Source: Algoriphagus sp. (GTDB lineage Bacteria; Bacteroidota; Bacteroidia; Cytophagales; Cyclobacteriaceae). Taken from it: a stretch of DNA of 64,000 nt. Made by a program: the position numbers and the translations under genes. The stretch is taken from positions 41,863 through 105,862 of the forward strand of contig NZ_JAMWZB010000018.1 in the NCBI RefSeq assembly GCF_024305035.1, written 5' to 3'. The notes under the pieces are model-generated. The model searched no databases, was not told where the DNA came from, and saw only the letters and a list, made by a program, of their open reading frames with translations. Shown here piece by piece: positions 26,186-33,315 of this stretch; position 1 is the stretch's first letter, and the number at the start of each line of letters is the position of its first letter.

Positions 26186-27145
26186 TTAGAGTTCTATTTG
26201 AATTGATTTCCGATCAATAAGCGCAATATATTTATCCTTCATTCTCTCGGATAAAAAACTACTGGATATTAATCGATTCCACTTAGGAATTAGTTTTTCA
26301 TACTTCTTGAATATATTTTGAATTACTTTTTGATCAATCCCCGCTCCTAGCATAGCCGTTTCAAAGTCTTTTCGCTTAATCTTTTTCTTCTTACCATTCA
26401 AGTTCAATGCAAGATCTTCATCATCCCCCTCCACGACTAACTCTGATGCAACTAAATCATAAGCAGGACAGAAATCATATTTCAGATTTCTTTTTAGTAA
26501 AGAGAAGTTTTTCAAATGCATGTCATTATTCCCTGTTAAGAAGCAAAATAGAACCAACTCATAAAAATCTGTCACTCCCAATCCAGGGTTGGCTGTATAC
26601 CTCAGGATAGCCTTTGCAACCTGCTCATAAGACCCTTTATACTTATGTTCAGTTAGTCTTTCTGTTAACTGACACATGTCCTCCATATGCAATTTTTCAC
26701 CATTATTTCGATCAATTCTTTTGGTGATATAAGCCAGTTCTCCAGATTTGAGCTTTATTAACGAGTGTCCTACTGTTTTTATCTTGCTTAATTCTGCCAA
26801 ATGCATTGTTAAATCTTCAATTTCTGGCAGGTTTCGATATGTTTCTGTTTGGGGTTTCAATATGTATTCTCCCCATAACCCAACAATTGTAAAACGCTCA
26901 AAGTCACCTTTATTTTCATTCAACCCAAGAGATAACTTTGGCTGGACCCCTGTTACTGTTTTTTGGCTTTTAATTACTTGCTCTGCCAATTGAAATATTT
27001 GATCTCCTGTAAAGTCCAACAACGGCGGAGAAGCCTTACCGTAAAACTTCTTACTACATTTTGGATGGTAACCTTGTAGACCTGCGGCAGTGTTTAGATC
27101 GGAAGAGTTGATCGTTTGGTAACAGTAGAGGCATTTGTTTTTCAT
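26186..27145 (-). CDS. hipT: HipT-type serine/threonine kinase toxin
   Basis: A 319-residue HipA-like kinase lacking the N-subdomain 1 that is encoded separately upstream. Residues 1-30 hold a small CxxC...HPKC cluster (MKNKCLYCYQ, YHPKCSKKF), a likely zinc ribbon. The Gly-rich loop reads TVTGVQPKLSL, so the autophosphorylation positions are Thr rather than the SxS known in E. coli HipT. The catalytic loop is NNDMHLKNFSLL and the metal motif is CPAYDLVAS. HipA/HipT kinases phosphorylate aminoacyl-tRNA synthetases and arrest growth. The start at 27145 lies 4 bp after the hipS stop; an alternative in-frame start lies at 27175. Confidence 0.88.
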   Translation of the reverse strand: MKNKCLYCYQTINSSDLNTAAGLQGYHPKCSKKFYGKASPPLLDFTGDQIFQLAEQVIKSQKTVTGVQPKLSLGLNENKGDFERFTIVGLWGEYILKPQTETYRNLPEIEDLTMHLAELSKIKTVGHSLIKLKSGELAYITKRIDRNNGEKLHMEDMCQLTERLTEHKYKGSYEQVAKAILRYTANPGLGVTDFYELVLFCFLTGNNDMHLKNFSLLKRNLKYDFCPAYDLVASELVVEGDDEDLALNLNGKKKKIKRKDFETAMLGAGIDQKVIQNIFKKYEKLIPKWNRLISSSFLSERMKDKYIALIDRKSIQIEL

Positions 27146-27149
27146 AGGG

Positions 27150-27464
27150 TCAAATTTCTTTAATAGATACTGCACCTATACAATCTTGGCAGGTCTTTAG
27201 CAAGATCTCCATTCGGTCTCGGGGGTCTAGCTTCCAATTTTTTTGAGCTATATCGAGTAACCAACCTTCAGGTATCAACCCATCAAAAAAAGGGAACATC
27301 ACCTTACTTGTATACACTTTATCTGTGAGAGGAAGTGTTAAACTTATTGGTTCTGCATGATCAGAATATAGATATGAGGTATCATATTGAAAATGGTATC
27401 CATTTTCGTCTTCCGTTAATGTCCCGGAAAACTTATCATACATATATACTTCAGCTTTCTTCAT
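27150..27464 (-). CDS. hipS: HipS-type small protein (HipA N-terminal subdomain)
   Basis: A 104-residue protein equivalent to the N-subdomain 1 of HipA: EVYMYDKFSGTLTEDENGYH, then SLTLPLTDKVY, FPFFDGLIPEGWLLDIAQKN and DCIGAVSI. These are the conserved 'couple_hipA' blocks (LxVxxxGxL, SxxLPL, FF..LLPEG). In three-gene hipBST systems this separated piece acts as the antitoxin of the kinase, while HipB augments it. The reading frame overlaps the end of hipB by 14 bp, indicating coupled translation. Confidence 0.88.
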   Translation of the reverse strand: MKKAEVYMYDKFSGTLTEDENGYHFQYDTSYLYSDHAEPISLTLPLTDKVYTSKVMFPFFDGLIPEGWLLDIAQKNWKLDPRDRMEILLKTCQDCIGAVSIKEI

Positions 27465-27663
27465 TTTTTTCTGATTGCACAGGGCCTAGTTGATGACCAA
27501 ATAATGTCAGAACCTGATTAACCTTGTCCATTCGTAAACTTTCTTTTCCTTGTTCCAAATCCCTAACAAATCTTAGTCCTACACCGGCTTTAAAAGAAAG
27601 ATCTTCTTGAGTTAGGCCAAGATTCTTCCTCCTTTTCTTAACGAATTCGCTTAAATTATTCAT
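27451..27663 (-). CDS. hipB: HipB-type XRE regulator
   Basis: A 70-residue Cro/cI-type DNA-binding protein: FVKKRRKNLGLTQEDLSFKA, then GVGLRFVRDLEQGKESLRMD and KVNQVLTLFGHQLGPV. RFVRDLEQGK is the HipB-typical recognition region. It represses its operon and binds the kinase complex. It is first in the operon (hipB-hipS-hipT), and the start codon lies 5 bp from the nearest of four operator palindromes. Confidence 0.92.
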   Translation of the reverse strand: MNNLSEFVKKRRKNLGLTQEDLSFKAGVGLRFVRDLEQGKESLRMDKVNQVLTLFGHQLGPVQSEKNEES

Positions 27664-27668
27664 TACAC

Positions 27669-27807
27669 TATACCCTTTTGGGTATAAATTTAGATTATTT
27701 TTTAATAAATATACCTCTTCGGGTATAAATATAATGAAAAATTAATAAATATACCTTAACGGGTATAATTTTATCAACGCCAATAAATCTATACCCGATC
27801 AGGTATA
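27669..27807 (-). promoter_or_regulatory. Array of four phased HipB operators
   Basis: Four 18-bp inverted repeats fit TATACC-N6-GGTATA: 27669-27686 (TATACCCTTTTGGGTATA), 27710-27727 (TATACCTCTTCGGGTATA), 27750-27767 (TATACCTTAACGGGTATA) and 27790-27807 (TATACCCGATCAGGTATA). Start-to-start spacing is 41, 40 and 40 bp, close to four helical turns, so all four face the same side of the DNA. They fill the 169 bp between hipB and the radC-like gene. E. coli hipBA also has four operators, but with a different sequence (TATCCN8GGATA). Confidence 0.9.
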
Positions 27808-27832
27808 TGAAATAACAGTTTTCGATGGGAGC

Positions 27833-28303
27833 CTAAAGCCCCTCTTCATCCGCAAAGGAATAATACCCTTCGGGCGTCACGATGACATGGTCCAATATTG
27901 GCAAGTCTAAAGCCTTTCCAATCTCTACCAGTCTTTTAGTCAATCGCTTGTCCTGTTTGGAAGGCCACAAGTTTCCAGACGGATGATTATGGGCTACAAT
28001 TATCGATGAAGAATTGGCTTTCAAGGCTGTCGCAAACACAATTTTTGGATCCAAGACCGTTCCCGAGGTTCCCCCGCTGCTCACCGTACAGATTCCCAAT
28101 ATCCGATTTGCCCGGTTGAGCAGCATCAGTTGAAAATCCTCCACGAGCGCTATTCTGTCACTTTCCCAAAAATCCAACAATACCTGATAGGCTTGTCGCG
28201 AGGAACTCACCTTCGGTCTCAGACTGGCCTTGACTTTACAACTGTACCCAATGGATATCTCCGCCACTGTACTCAAATCGATTTTTTCTTTTAACTCTTC
28301 CAT
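27833..28303 (-). CDS. RadC-like JAB/MPN-domain protein (short form)
   Basis: A 156-residue protein of the RadC/DUF2466 family. The JAMM metal motif HNHPSGNLWPSKQD (HxH-x7-S-x2-D) is intact, preceded by EDFQLMLLNRANRILGI and followed by ILDHVIVTPEGYYSF. The N-terminal helix-hairpin-helix region of full-length (about 230-residue) RadC is absent, as usual for the short copies carried by mobile elements in Bacteroidota. The role is unknown; 'DNA repair' is a historical label. The first 31 codons are within the 420-bp duplication. The gene lies upstream of hipBST on the same strand, with the operator array between them. Confidence 0.88.
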   Translation of the reverse strand: MEELKEKIDLSTVAEISIGYSCKVKASLRPKVSSSRQAYQVLLDFWESDRIALVEDFQLMLLNRANRILGICTVSSGGTSGTVLDPKIVFATALKANSSSIIVAHNHPSGNLWPSKQDKRLTKRLVEIGKALDLPILDHVIVTPEGYYSFADEEGL

Positions 28304-28629
28304 AATTGCTCTTTGGTTTTGTGAAACATGAATTATGGAATGAACCCTGTACGTCGCTGAGTAAGGCCAAGAGGAAAAGGAATAAAAAATGAGCCTGTGG
28401 CGAATGGCTTTATGCCGGAAGCTCTTGGCCGCTCCGAAAGCGACGGACGAACTTATTCCGGAATTCAGGTGAATTTTTTAATAAAAAATTTTAGAATAAA
28501 ATCTCAACGCATTTGATCCGAAAGGAAGGCGACCAAGTCGGATTACTTTTGAATCAGGGGCTGAACTGACCCTTCTTATGAAAAATCTTTTTTCCGATTG
28601 AAGAATGAAATCGGGAAAGGGATTTTGGA
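28209..28629. repeat. 420-bp direct duplication, copy B
   Basis: This is the partner of 25733-26152. It holds the start of the intact radC-like gene and 326 bp upstream. Inside the noncoding part are a G+C-rich stretch with hairpin potential (about 28385-28450: GAGCCTGTGG, CCGGAAGCTC, CCGCTCCG) followed by AT-rich sequence. No reading frame explains the conservation of this part. Confidence 0.93.
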
Positions 28630-29208
28630 TAGAAAATCTCGTTTTAAAAGAAAGCAATCCCTTAAAATAGATTGATTTTCCTTCAAAAAAGCTACTCGTT
28701 GACCTAATGAAATTTTCTTATTTTTATATACTGTTTTATGCATTTCAAATACATTTTTTTTGTTAAAAATTGTCTCTTTAGGATTTGAACCCCAGCGGAA
28801 AAAAATGACTTGAAGTTTTAATAAAATACATTAACCAAAATCATTTTTATCAAGAAAAATAAGGATTTTACTACATAAAAATATTACTTTACAGGTATAG
28901 AATTTTGCACGAAAATTCATCACTTTGAAAAAGCGTAAATCTCCACGTCCATTTTGTCGGAGGTTTGTTAATAATTGATAATCAATAGCTTACGAGAAAG
29001 GTTCGAATCCCTCCTCCTCTGCAAGACAAAGCCATAACCGTCTGAAATACTGATAGTTAGGATTTTATTTTTAGACACAGGGATCTTTTTAGGGTCTTAT
29101 GAATCTGCTCTAGATCAGAATTTGTCGTTTTTTTGGATTTAGATCACGCCAGTTATTTACTCTGCATCCTATCGCTCCCTTTTTAAACAGGCTCGAACGA
29201 TTCGTACC
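28630..29208. other. Gene-free AT-rich stretch with an attachment-site-like sequence
   Basis: I see no credible coding frame here. The sequence is AT-rich (28640-28960). It contains the tRNA 3'-end-like stretch at 29000-29022, described separately. On the opposite strand around 28778-28800 there is a weaker T-arm-like GGGGTTCAAATCCT. Neither is accompanied by a full cloverleaf. Confidence 0.5.
29000..29022 (+). other. tRNA 3'-end-like sequence, probable attachment site
   Basis: GGTTCGAATCCCTCC followed by TCCTCTGC has the form of a T-loop (TTCGAAT) and the 3' acceptor strand of a tRNA. The 5' half is absent: the preceding AAAG cannot complete the T stem, and no anticodon arm is present upstream. 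Such orphan tRNA 3' ends are left where an element integrates into a tRNA gene. No second copy of this sequence occurs in the window. Confidence 0.5.
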
Positions 29209-29250
29209 GTGCGAGGGGTACGAAGTGTACGATTGGTACGAATTGCGAAT
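29191..29250. repeat. Short tandem repeats of GTACGA-type 9-mers
   Basis: Four contiguous 9-mers, GTGCGAGGG, GTACGAAGT, GTACGATTG and GTACGAATT, occupy 29209-29244. The outer parts also form an inverted repeat: ATTCGTACC (29200-29208) with GGTACGAAT (29235-29243). The array lies just before the end of a small membrane-protein frame. Confidence 0.7.
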
Positions 29251-29254
29251 AGCT

Positions 29255-29440
29255 TTAGAAGCCAAAAAGAAACTTCAAAGAAGCCAAGGTCCCCAGAAGA
29301 AAAAAGCAGAATGAACCAAGGCTGACTAGCCTAAAACCCATTCTGGAAAGAAAGGGCTTCTTCAAATGTGCGTCTTGAACCAAGAAAAGTACAAATCCAG
29401 TTCCTAGAAATAAGGTGACGATCAAAAATGGCTCCAGCAT
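29255..29440 (-). CDS. Small predicted membrane protein
   Basis: A 61-residue frame with two hydrophobic segments (about residues 4-22, FLIVTLFLGTGFVLFLV, and 38-58, LVSLGSFCFFLLGTLASLKF) joined by a positively charged loop (HLKKPFLSRMGFR). The amphipathic, two-helix layout makes it more credible than a random frame. No family is recognised and no partner gene is next to it. Confidence 0.4.
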   Translation of the reverse strand: MLEPFLIVTLFLGTGFVLFLVQDAHLKKPFLSRMGFRLVSLGSFCFFLLGTLASLKFLFGF

Positions 29441-29649
29441 ATTAATTCAAAGGCTTAGATTTAAGATTGGCCAAGCTACAAAAACATTATTTTCATCACA
29501 CAGGGAGATTGAGTCCTCACCCAGTGTTTCGATTCCTAAAATTTAATCGGCCCATGGATTTGATCTACCAAAATTAAATTCCAATTTTTTCTTTTTGCTG
29601 TATCTGAAGTTAGAGTTGACCAAATTAATCCTCAGGAATAAAGCTGGCT

Positions 29650-29928
29650 TTATTTATCACCATAATGACCATAGGCACCTAAAATCGTCACGACGATTTT
29701 TGTTCCATCTATCAGATATACAAGCCTGTGTTTTCTATCTATTCTTCTCGACCAGGTGTTTAACTGGTAGTGTTTGAGTCTTTCCGGTTCCCCTGTGCCC
29801 GTTTCAGGGTGTTGCTTTAGTTCTTGGATAAGGGAGAAAAGTTTCTTTAAAATAACTTTGTTTCCAGTCTTCTTCAGCTTCTCAATATCTTCCAGTGCCT
29901 CAAATGTATAGTCAATCTCAAATATCAT
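29650..29928 (-). CDS. yoeB: YoeB-type toxin (Txe/YoeB family)
   Basis: A 92-residue ribosome-dependent mRNA interferase. The active-site set is visible: Glu47 (GTGEPERL), a basic patch around Arg61/62/65 (TWSRRIDRKHRLVY) and the C-terminal His88-Tyr89 (GHYGDK). FEALEDIEKLKKTGNKVILK and LIQELKQHPETG are classical YoeB blocks. Its start overlaps the antitoxin stop by 4 bp (ATGA), giving coupled translation. The module looks functional. Confidence 0.95.
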   Translation of the reverse strand: MIFEIDYTFEALEDIEKLKKTGNKVILKKLFSLIQELKQHPETGTGEPERLKHYQLNTWSRRIDRKHRLVYLIDGTKIVVTILGAYGHYGDK

Positions 29929-30176
29929 ATACCAAGTAGATCCTTCAATTGGTCATCAGACAATTTTACAGTTTTACCTTCGGAGTAAGACTGAATGCTC
30001 TTGGCCAATCGTTCCTGTACGGCTGGATCATCAAAGAATCGGTCATTTTTTACTTCGTTTGAAATTTCATACACTTTATCCTTTCCCCGCTGGATGATCA
30101 CCCGTTCATTCTTATCAATCAGATCTAAATATTTTTTGAGATTTTGCCGAAACTCTCTTGTGCTTATGACTATCAT
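29925..30176 (-). CDS. yefM: YefM/Phd-type antitoxin
   Basis: An 83-residue antitoxin with the Phd/YefM N-terminal fold (MIVISTREFRQNLKKYLDLI, then NERVIIQRGKDKVYEIS) and a helical C-terminal toxin-binding tail (VQERLAKSIQSYSEGKTVKL). The frame is open upstream to 30209, but MIVISTREF at 30176 is the standard family start, and the earlier region overlaps the probable operator. It represses its own operon and blocks YoeB. Confidence 0.92.
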   Translation of the reverse strand: MIVISTREFRQNLKKYLDLIDKNERVIIQRGKDKVYEISNEVKNDRFFDDPAVQERLAKSIQSYSEGKTVKLSDDQLKDLLGI

Positions 30177-30189
30177 GGATTCAAATTTT

Positions 30190-30209
30190 GTGTACACGTA
30201 TTGGTACAC
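30190..30209 (-). promoter_or_regulatory. Candidate YefM operator
   Basis: GTGTAC (30190-30195) and GTACAC (30204-30209) form an inverted repeat with an 8-bp spacer, 13 bp upstream of the yefM ATG. The half-site core TGTAC is the motif recognised by YefM-YoeB complexes in E. coli. Confidence 0.5.
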
Positions 30210-30326
30210 TAAATTAAATGAAAAGGTTCAGAATTTTAGGTAAAAGATGATTTAAACATCACTTGACCCATCAATGAAATTTCCGGTATCTTTTCCCCAA
30301 TTTGATTTAAAAAATCAAGATCAAAT

Positions 30327-30570
30327 TTACTCCTCACTTAGAAATCTAGCTATCTGCCCCACAAACCATCCTCCAAATCCCAAATTGTCATAATCCACTT
30401 GAAATCCAGTTAAGTGCTCACCTTCATATCGGATAATTGAACAATTGGTCCCAAGGTTCTGCTGAAGGTTCATAGCCGAAGTGTGGGTGGTAACTTTATC
30501 ATTAGATGCTGTTAAAAGCAAAATAGGGCAATCGATGGATTCAAGGGATTTTTTAAACTCACTGCTATTC
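30327..30570 (-). pseudogene. Alpha/beta-hydrolase, C-terminal fragment
   Basis: The minus strand encodes SLESIDCPILLLTASNDKVT, TNCSIIRYEGEHLTGF and a short tail ending FLSEE. 'CPILLLTASNDKV' with the catalytic Asp, followed some 30 residues later by a His in GEH, is the end of an alpha/beta-hydrolase fold. The upstream part of the gene, with the nucleophile Ser, is missing: the homology stops at about 30570, where IS66 transposase sequence begins on the other strand. The insertion therefore destroyed this gene. Confidence 0.7.
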
Positions 30571-30980
30571 CTGGGTCGAAAAAATTACCTGTTCGCAGGT
30601 TCCCATGAGGCGGCACAACGGGCAGCAATGATCTACTCGTTTTTTGCCATGTGCAAAATCGAAGAAGTCAATCCTCAGCAGTGGCTCAAGTATGTATTCG
30701 ACCATATCATGGACACCAACATCAAGAAAATACAGGAACTCCTGCCCAATTATTATAAACTTTTCATTAATAAAAAATCAAACTAGCAAAGACGGGGTTA
30801 CTCGGGTGGATACAAATTTCCTTGCTCTTGGCACAAACGGATGCGGGTTGGAAAATAATTCATGAGCACCATGCTCCACTCACTGCGTTGGCAGGGGAAT
30901 AAATAGCCTTCACAAAATTTCTCCCGAAAAGTCTTCAACTTGCTGATTTTTCGGGAGTTTTTGACTTTCTTCCACTTTTT
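30565..30980 (+). mobile_element. IS66-family remnant (TnpC C terminus and right end)
   Basis: The frame reads LGRKNYLFAGSHEAAQRAAM, then IYSFFAMCKIEEVNPQQWLK and YVFDHIMDTNIKKIQELLP, to the stop at 30786. GRKNYLFAGS(H/E)... is the unmistakable C-terminal part of IS66 transposase TnpC. The catalytic DDE core is absent. After the stop comes GACGGGGTTACTCGGGTGGA, typical of an IS66 right end region. Homology starts abruptly in the alpha/beta-hydrolase gene; the left end of the element is gone. The rest up to 30980 holds no gene. Confidence 0.85.
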
Positions 30981-32045
30981 TCAAAACTCAAAGCTCAAAT
31001 TCCCACCCTTGCGAAATGCGGTCAAATTAAATTCAGGGAGCTTTCGATCGGCAAAATAGATTTTTCGGGATTGTCTAAAAAGCTGCTGAATGCTTTGGGC
31101 CAGTACCCCTTCCCCTTTCATTCGGCGACCAAACTGATTATCCCGCACCTGACCGCCATGTAAATCGGCAATTTGATTCATGACTTTATCAAAACGGTCG
31201 GGAAAATTTTTGCGCAGCCAATCTGAAAAAATTACCTCCAGTTGTCCATTGAGTCTAACCACCGTGTAGCCCGCTCCTTGAGCACCATGGTCGGCGGCAG
31301 CTTTCAATACCGCAGGAATTTCCTGATGGTTTAGCCCCGGAATAATCGGTGCATTCATGACGGCTACCGGTACCCCGGCCTTACTTAATTGCTCCACCAC
31401 ATTCAACCTTTTACTAGCAGCAGCTGTACGAGGCTCCATCGTTCTTCTTAACGCTTCATCTAAGGTTGTGATTGAAATGTAAACCTGAACCAATCGATCT
31501 TTGGCCAAATCCTGTAACAAATCCACATCCCGGAGAATCAACCTGTTTTTGGTGATTAAACCGACGGGATGACGATAGCGAACAAAGACCTTGAGCAGTT
31601 CACGCGTGATTTTCATCTCTTTTTCCAAAGGCTGATAACAGTCCGTATTTCCGGAAAGGGAAATGGGGGTCACTTTCCAGGATTTGCTCAGCAGCTTTTT
31701 TTCGAGCAGCTGCGGGGCATCGGGTTTGACCATCAGCTTGGTTTCGAAATCCAACCCCGCACTGTACCCATAGTATTCATGAGAGTTTCTCGCATAGCAA
31801 TAAATGCAGCCGTGTTCGCAGCCTTGATAGGGATTGAGCGAAAAACTCATGCCTAAATCCGGGCTTGAAATGGGATTGACAATCCCTTTGGGATGCTCAA
31901 TCCGAACTTCAGTCTTTGGATGGAGGATCATTTCCTCATCCAGGCCCTCGACGTGTTCCTGCACAATCCTTTGCTGTAAAAAACGATTGCCAGACTGAAT
32001 CTGTGCGCCCCTACCTTTGAAATAGTCCTGCGTATTGTTAATCAT
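30981..32045 (-). CDS. PA0069-family radical SAM protein
   Basis: A 354-residue radical-SAM protein related to the spore photoproduct lyase group. The iron-sulfur cysteines are Cys76, Cys80 and Cys83 in NPYQGCEHGCIYCYAR. Other family blocks are SLSGNTDCYQPLEKEMKITR, GLITKNRLILRDVDLL and MNAPIIPGLNHQEIPAVL. The N-terminal KGRGAQIQSGNRF is typical of the PA0069 subgroup. The reaction catalysed is unknown. This is the first clearly core gene after the island. Confidence 0.9.
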   Translation of the reverse strand: MINNTQDYFKGRGAQIQSGNRFLQQRIVQEHVEGLDEEMILHPKTEVRIEHPKGIVNPISSPDLGMSFSLNPYQGCEHGCIYCYARNSHEYYGYSAGLDFETKLMVKPDAPQLLEKKLLSKSWKVTPISLSGNTDCYQPLEKEMKITRELLKVFVRYRHPVGLITKNRLILRDVDLLQDLAKDRLVQVYISITTLDEALRRTMEPRTAAASKRLNVVEQLSKAGVPVAVMNAPIIPGLNHQEIPAVLKAAADHGAQGAGYTVVRLNGQLEVIFSDWLRKNFPDRFDKVMNQIADLHGGQVRDNQFGRRMKGEGVLAQSIQQLFRQSRKIYFADRKLPEFNLTAFRKGGNLSFEF

Positions 32046-32165
32046 ATTGTCATCATTTAGACAATAATTTAAACAATTTGAAGCAAAACAAAAAGTCCTT
32101 GTCCTGAACAGCCAAGTGAATTACCCAAAACAAGGAAAGTGCAAAGAAAGAGGGCTCCAGTCCTA

Positions 32166-33233
32166 TTAGAATGGAAATGTCAAAAGCGAATGCTGACAAA
32201 CCGTGTTGAAATCCCGCCAAACCCGGTTGAGTTCGGTCTCGGTTTTGGCCGCTTCCAACCCTGCAAAAGGATACAGCGCTGCAGTTACCTTCCGGCAACG
32301 GCCCGTCATTTTTCGGCTGATTTTACTGATGGATTGTTGAGATGTTAAGGAAAGCTGATTGCACTCCTCCAATTCTTTCCAGGCTTTTTCAACTTTCTTG
32401 TAAAACGTAGCACGAATCTTCTGGAGTCTTTTTTCGGATTTTTTGGCCAGTCGTATAAAATAGGCCAACTGATCGGCCGAGAAGGGTTTGCGTTCATGTC
32501 TTTGCCAAAAAGAGGCTTGAATCAATTCGATTACATGCAGGCTGATTCCCAGAATATTCACTGCCAAGGTAGCTTCGGCAAAGGGCATAAATGGAAATTG
32601 ATAAATGGGCTCAGAAAGCTTCGCCCTTTCAGGTAAGATTTCAAAGGACCGATTGCGTGGCACAGTTAATTCAGAAGTTTTAAACGCATGACTTCCTGTA
32701 GCCACCATGCCCATGTAATGCCAGGCATCAAGAATCTCAACTTCTGTTCGTTTTAATATAAAGGCCTTCACCAAAGGTTTTCCTTCGGGGTCCAGGACTA
32801 CCTTCCCCTTATCCCAGATTTCACAATTTGCCGTAAAGTGGGTGGCATGCACTGCCCCTGAAGCATAAGTCCAATGCCCGGAAATTAGGTAGGAATCAGG
32901 GCGGATTTCAGCCTTTCCACCCACAAATCCACTTCCTGCCAGGCATACCTTTGGGTCAGCAAAAACTTCCTTTCGTAGCGAATCCTCCAAAAAGCCGACA
33001 AACCAACCCGCCCCGGCACACAGCGTGACTGTCCAGCCCAAACTACCATCAAGTTGGGCTAATTTCTCTTCCACCGCCAGTGCCTCAGGAAAACCCAAGG
33101 CTAATCCGCCATTTGCTTTCGGCACAAAAAGTTTAAACCAATTTTCTGCATAAATTTTGTCCAGCCACTCGGGAATCAAACTCCCCAGCTTTTCGGCTTT
33201 TTGAGCATTTTGATCAGAAAATAACGTGTCCAT
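32166..33233 (-). CDS. Acyl-CoA dehydrogenase-like flavoprotein
   Basis: A 355-residue protein resembling acyl-CoA dehydrogenases and the related two-component flavin monooxygenases. The N-terminal helical domain (LFVPKANGGLALGFPEALAV, QLDGSLGWTVTLCAGAGWFV) is followed by a middle beta domain (LISGHWTYASGAVHATHFTA) and a C-terminal helical bundle (about 230-350) that is shorter and more basic than usual. The usual catalytic Glu of acyl-CoA dehydrogenases is not obvious, so the substrate is uncertain. It is on the same strand as the radical-SAM gene, 120 bp upstream. Confidence 0.7.
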   Translation of the reverse strand: MDTLFSDQNAQKAEKLGSLIPEWLDKIYAENWFKLFVPKANGGLALGFPEALAVEEKLAQLDGSLGWTVTLCAGAGWFVGFLEDSLRKEVFADPKVCLAGSGFVGGKAEIRPDSYLISGHWTYASGAVHATHFTANCEIWDKGKVVLDPEGKPLVKAFILKRTEVEILDAWHYMGMVATGSHAFKTSELTVPRNRSFEILPERAKLSEPIYQFPFMPFAEATLAVNILGISLHVIELIQASFWQRHERKPFSADQLAYFIRLAKKSEKRLQKIRATFYKKVEKAWKELEECNQLSLTSQQSISKISRKMTGRCRKVTAALYPFAGLEAAKTETELNRVWRDFNTVCQHSLLTFPF

Positions 33234-33315
33234 AGATCTACAAATAAATTAACGTATTCAGAATCAATCTAGTAAAACAAGCTAAACAATTCTGTATTTG
33301 CCTTGTTTACTAGTT

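Noticed and set aside
27669..27807. CRISPR-like array, because of evenly spaced repeats
   Set aside because: The repeat units are 18-bp inverted repeats, the spacers are short AT-rich DNA, and a HipB gene starts next to them; they are operators.
28778..28800. Second tRNA T-arm-like stretch on the minus strand (GGGGTTCAAATCCT)
   Set aside because: Stem pairing is weak and no acceptor-like end follows, so chance resemblance is more likely.
28980..29025. A complete tRNA gene
   Set aside because: Only the T-loop and 3' strand are visible; there is no D arm, anticodon arm or 5' acceptor strand upstream.
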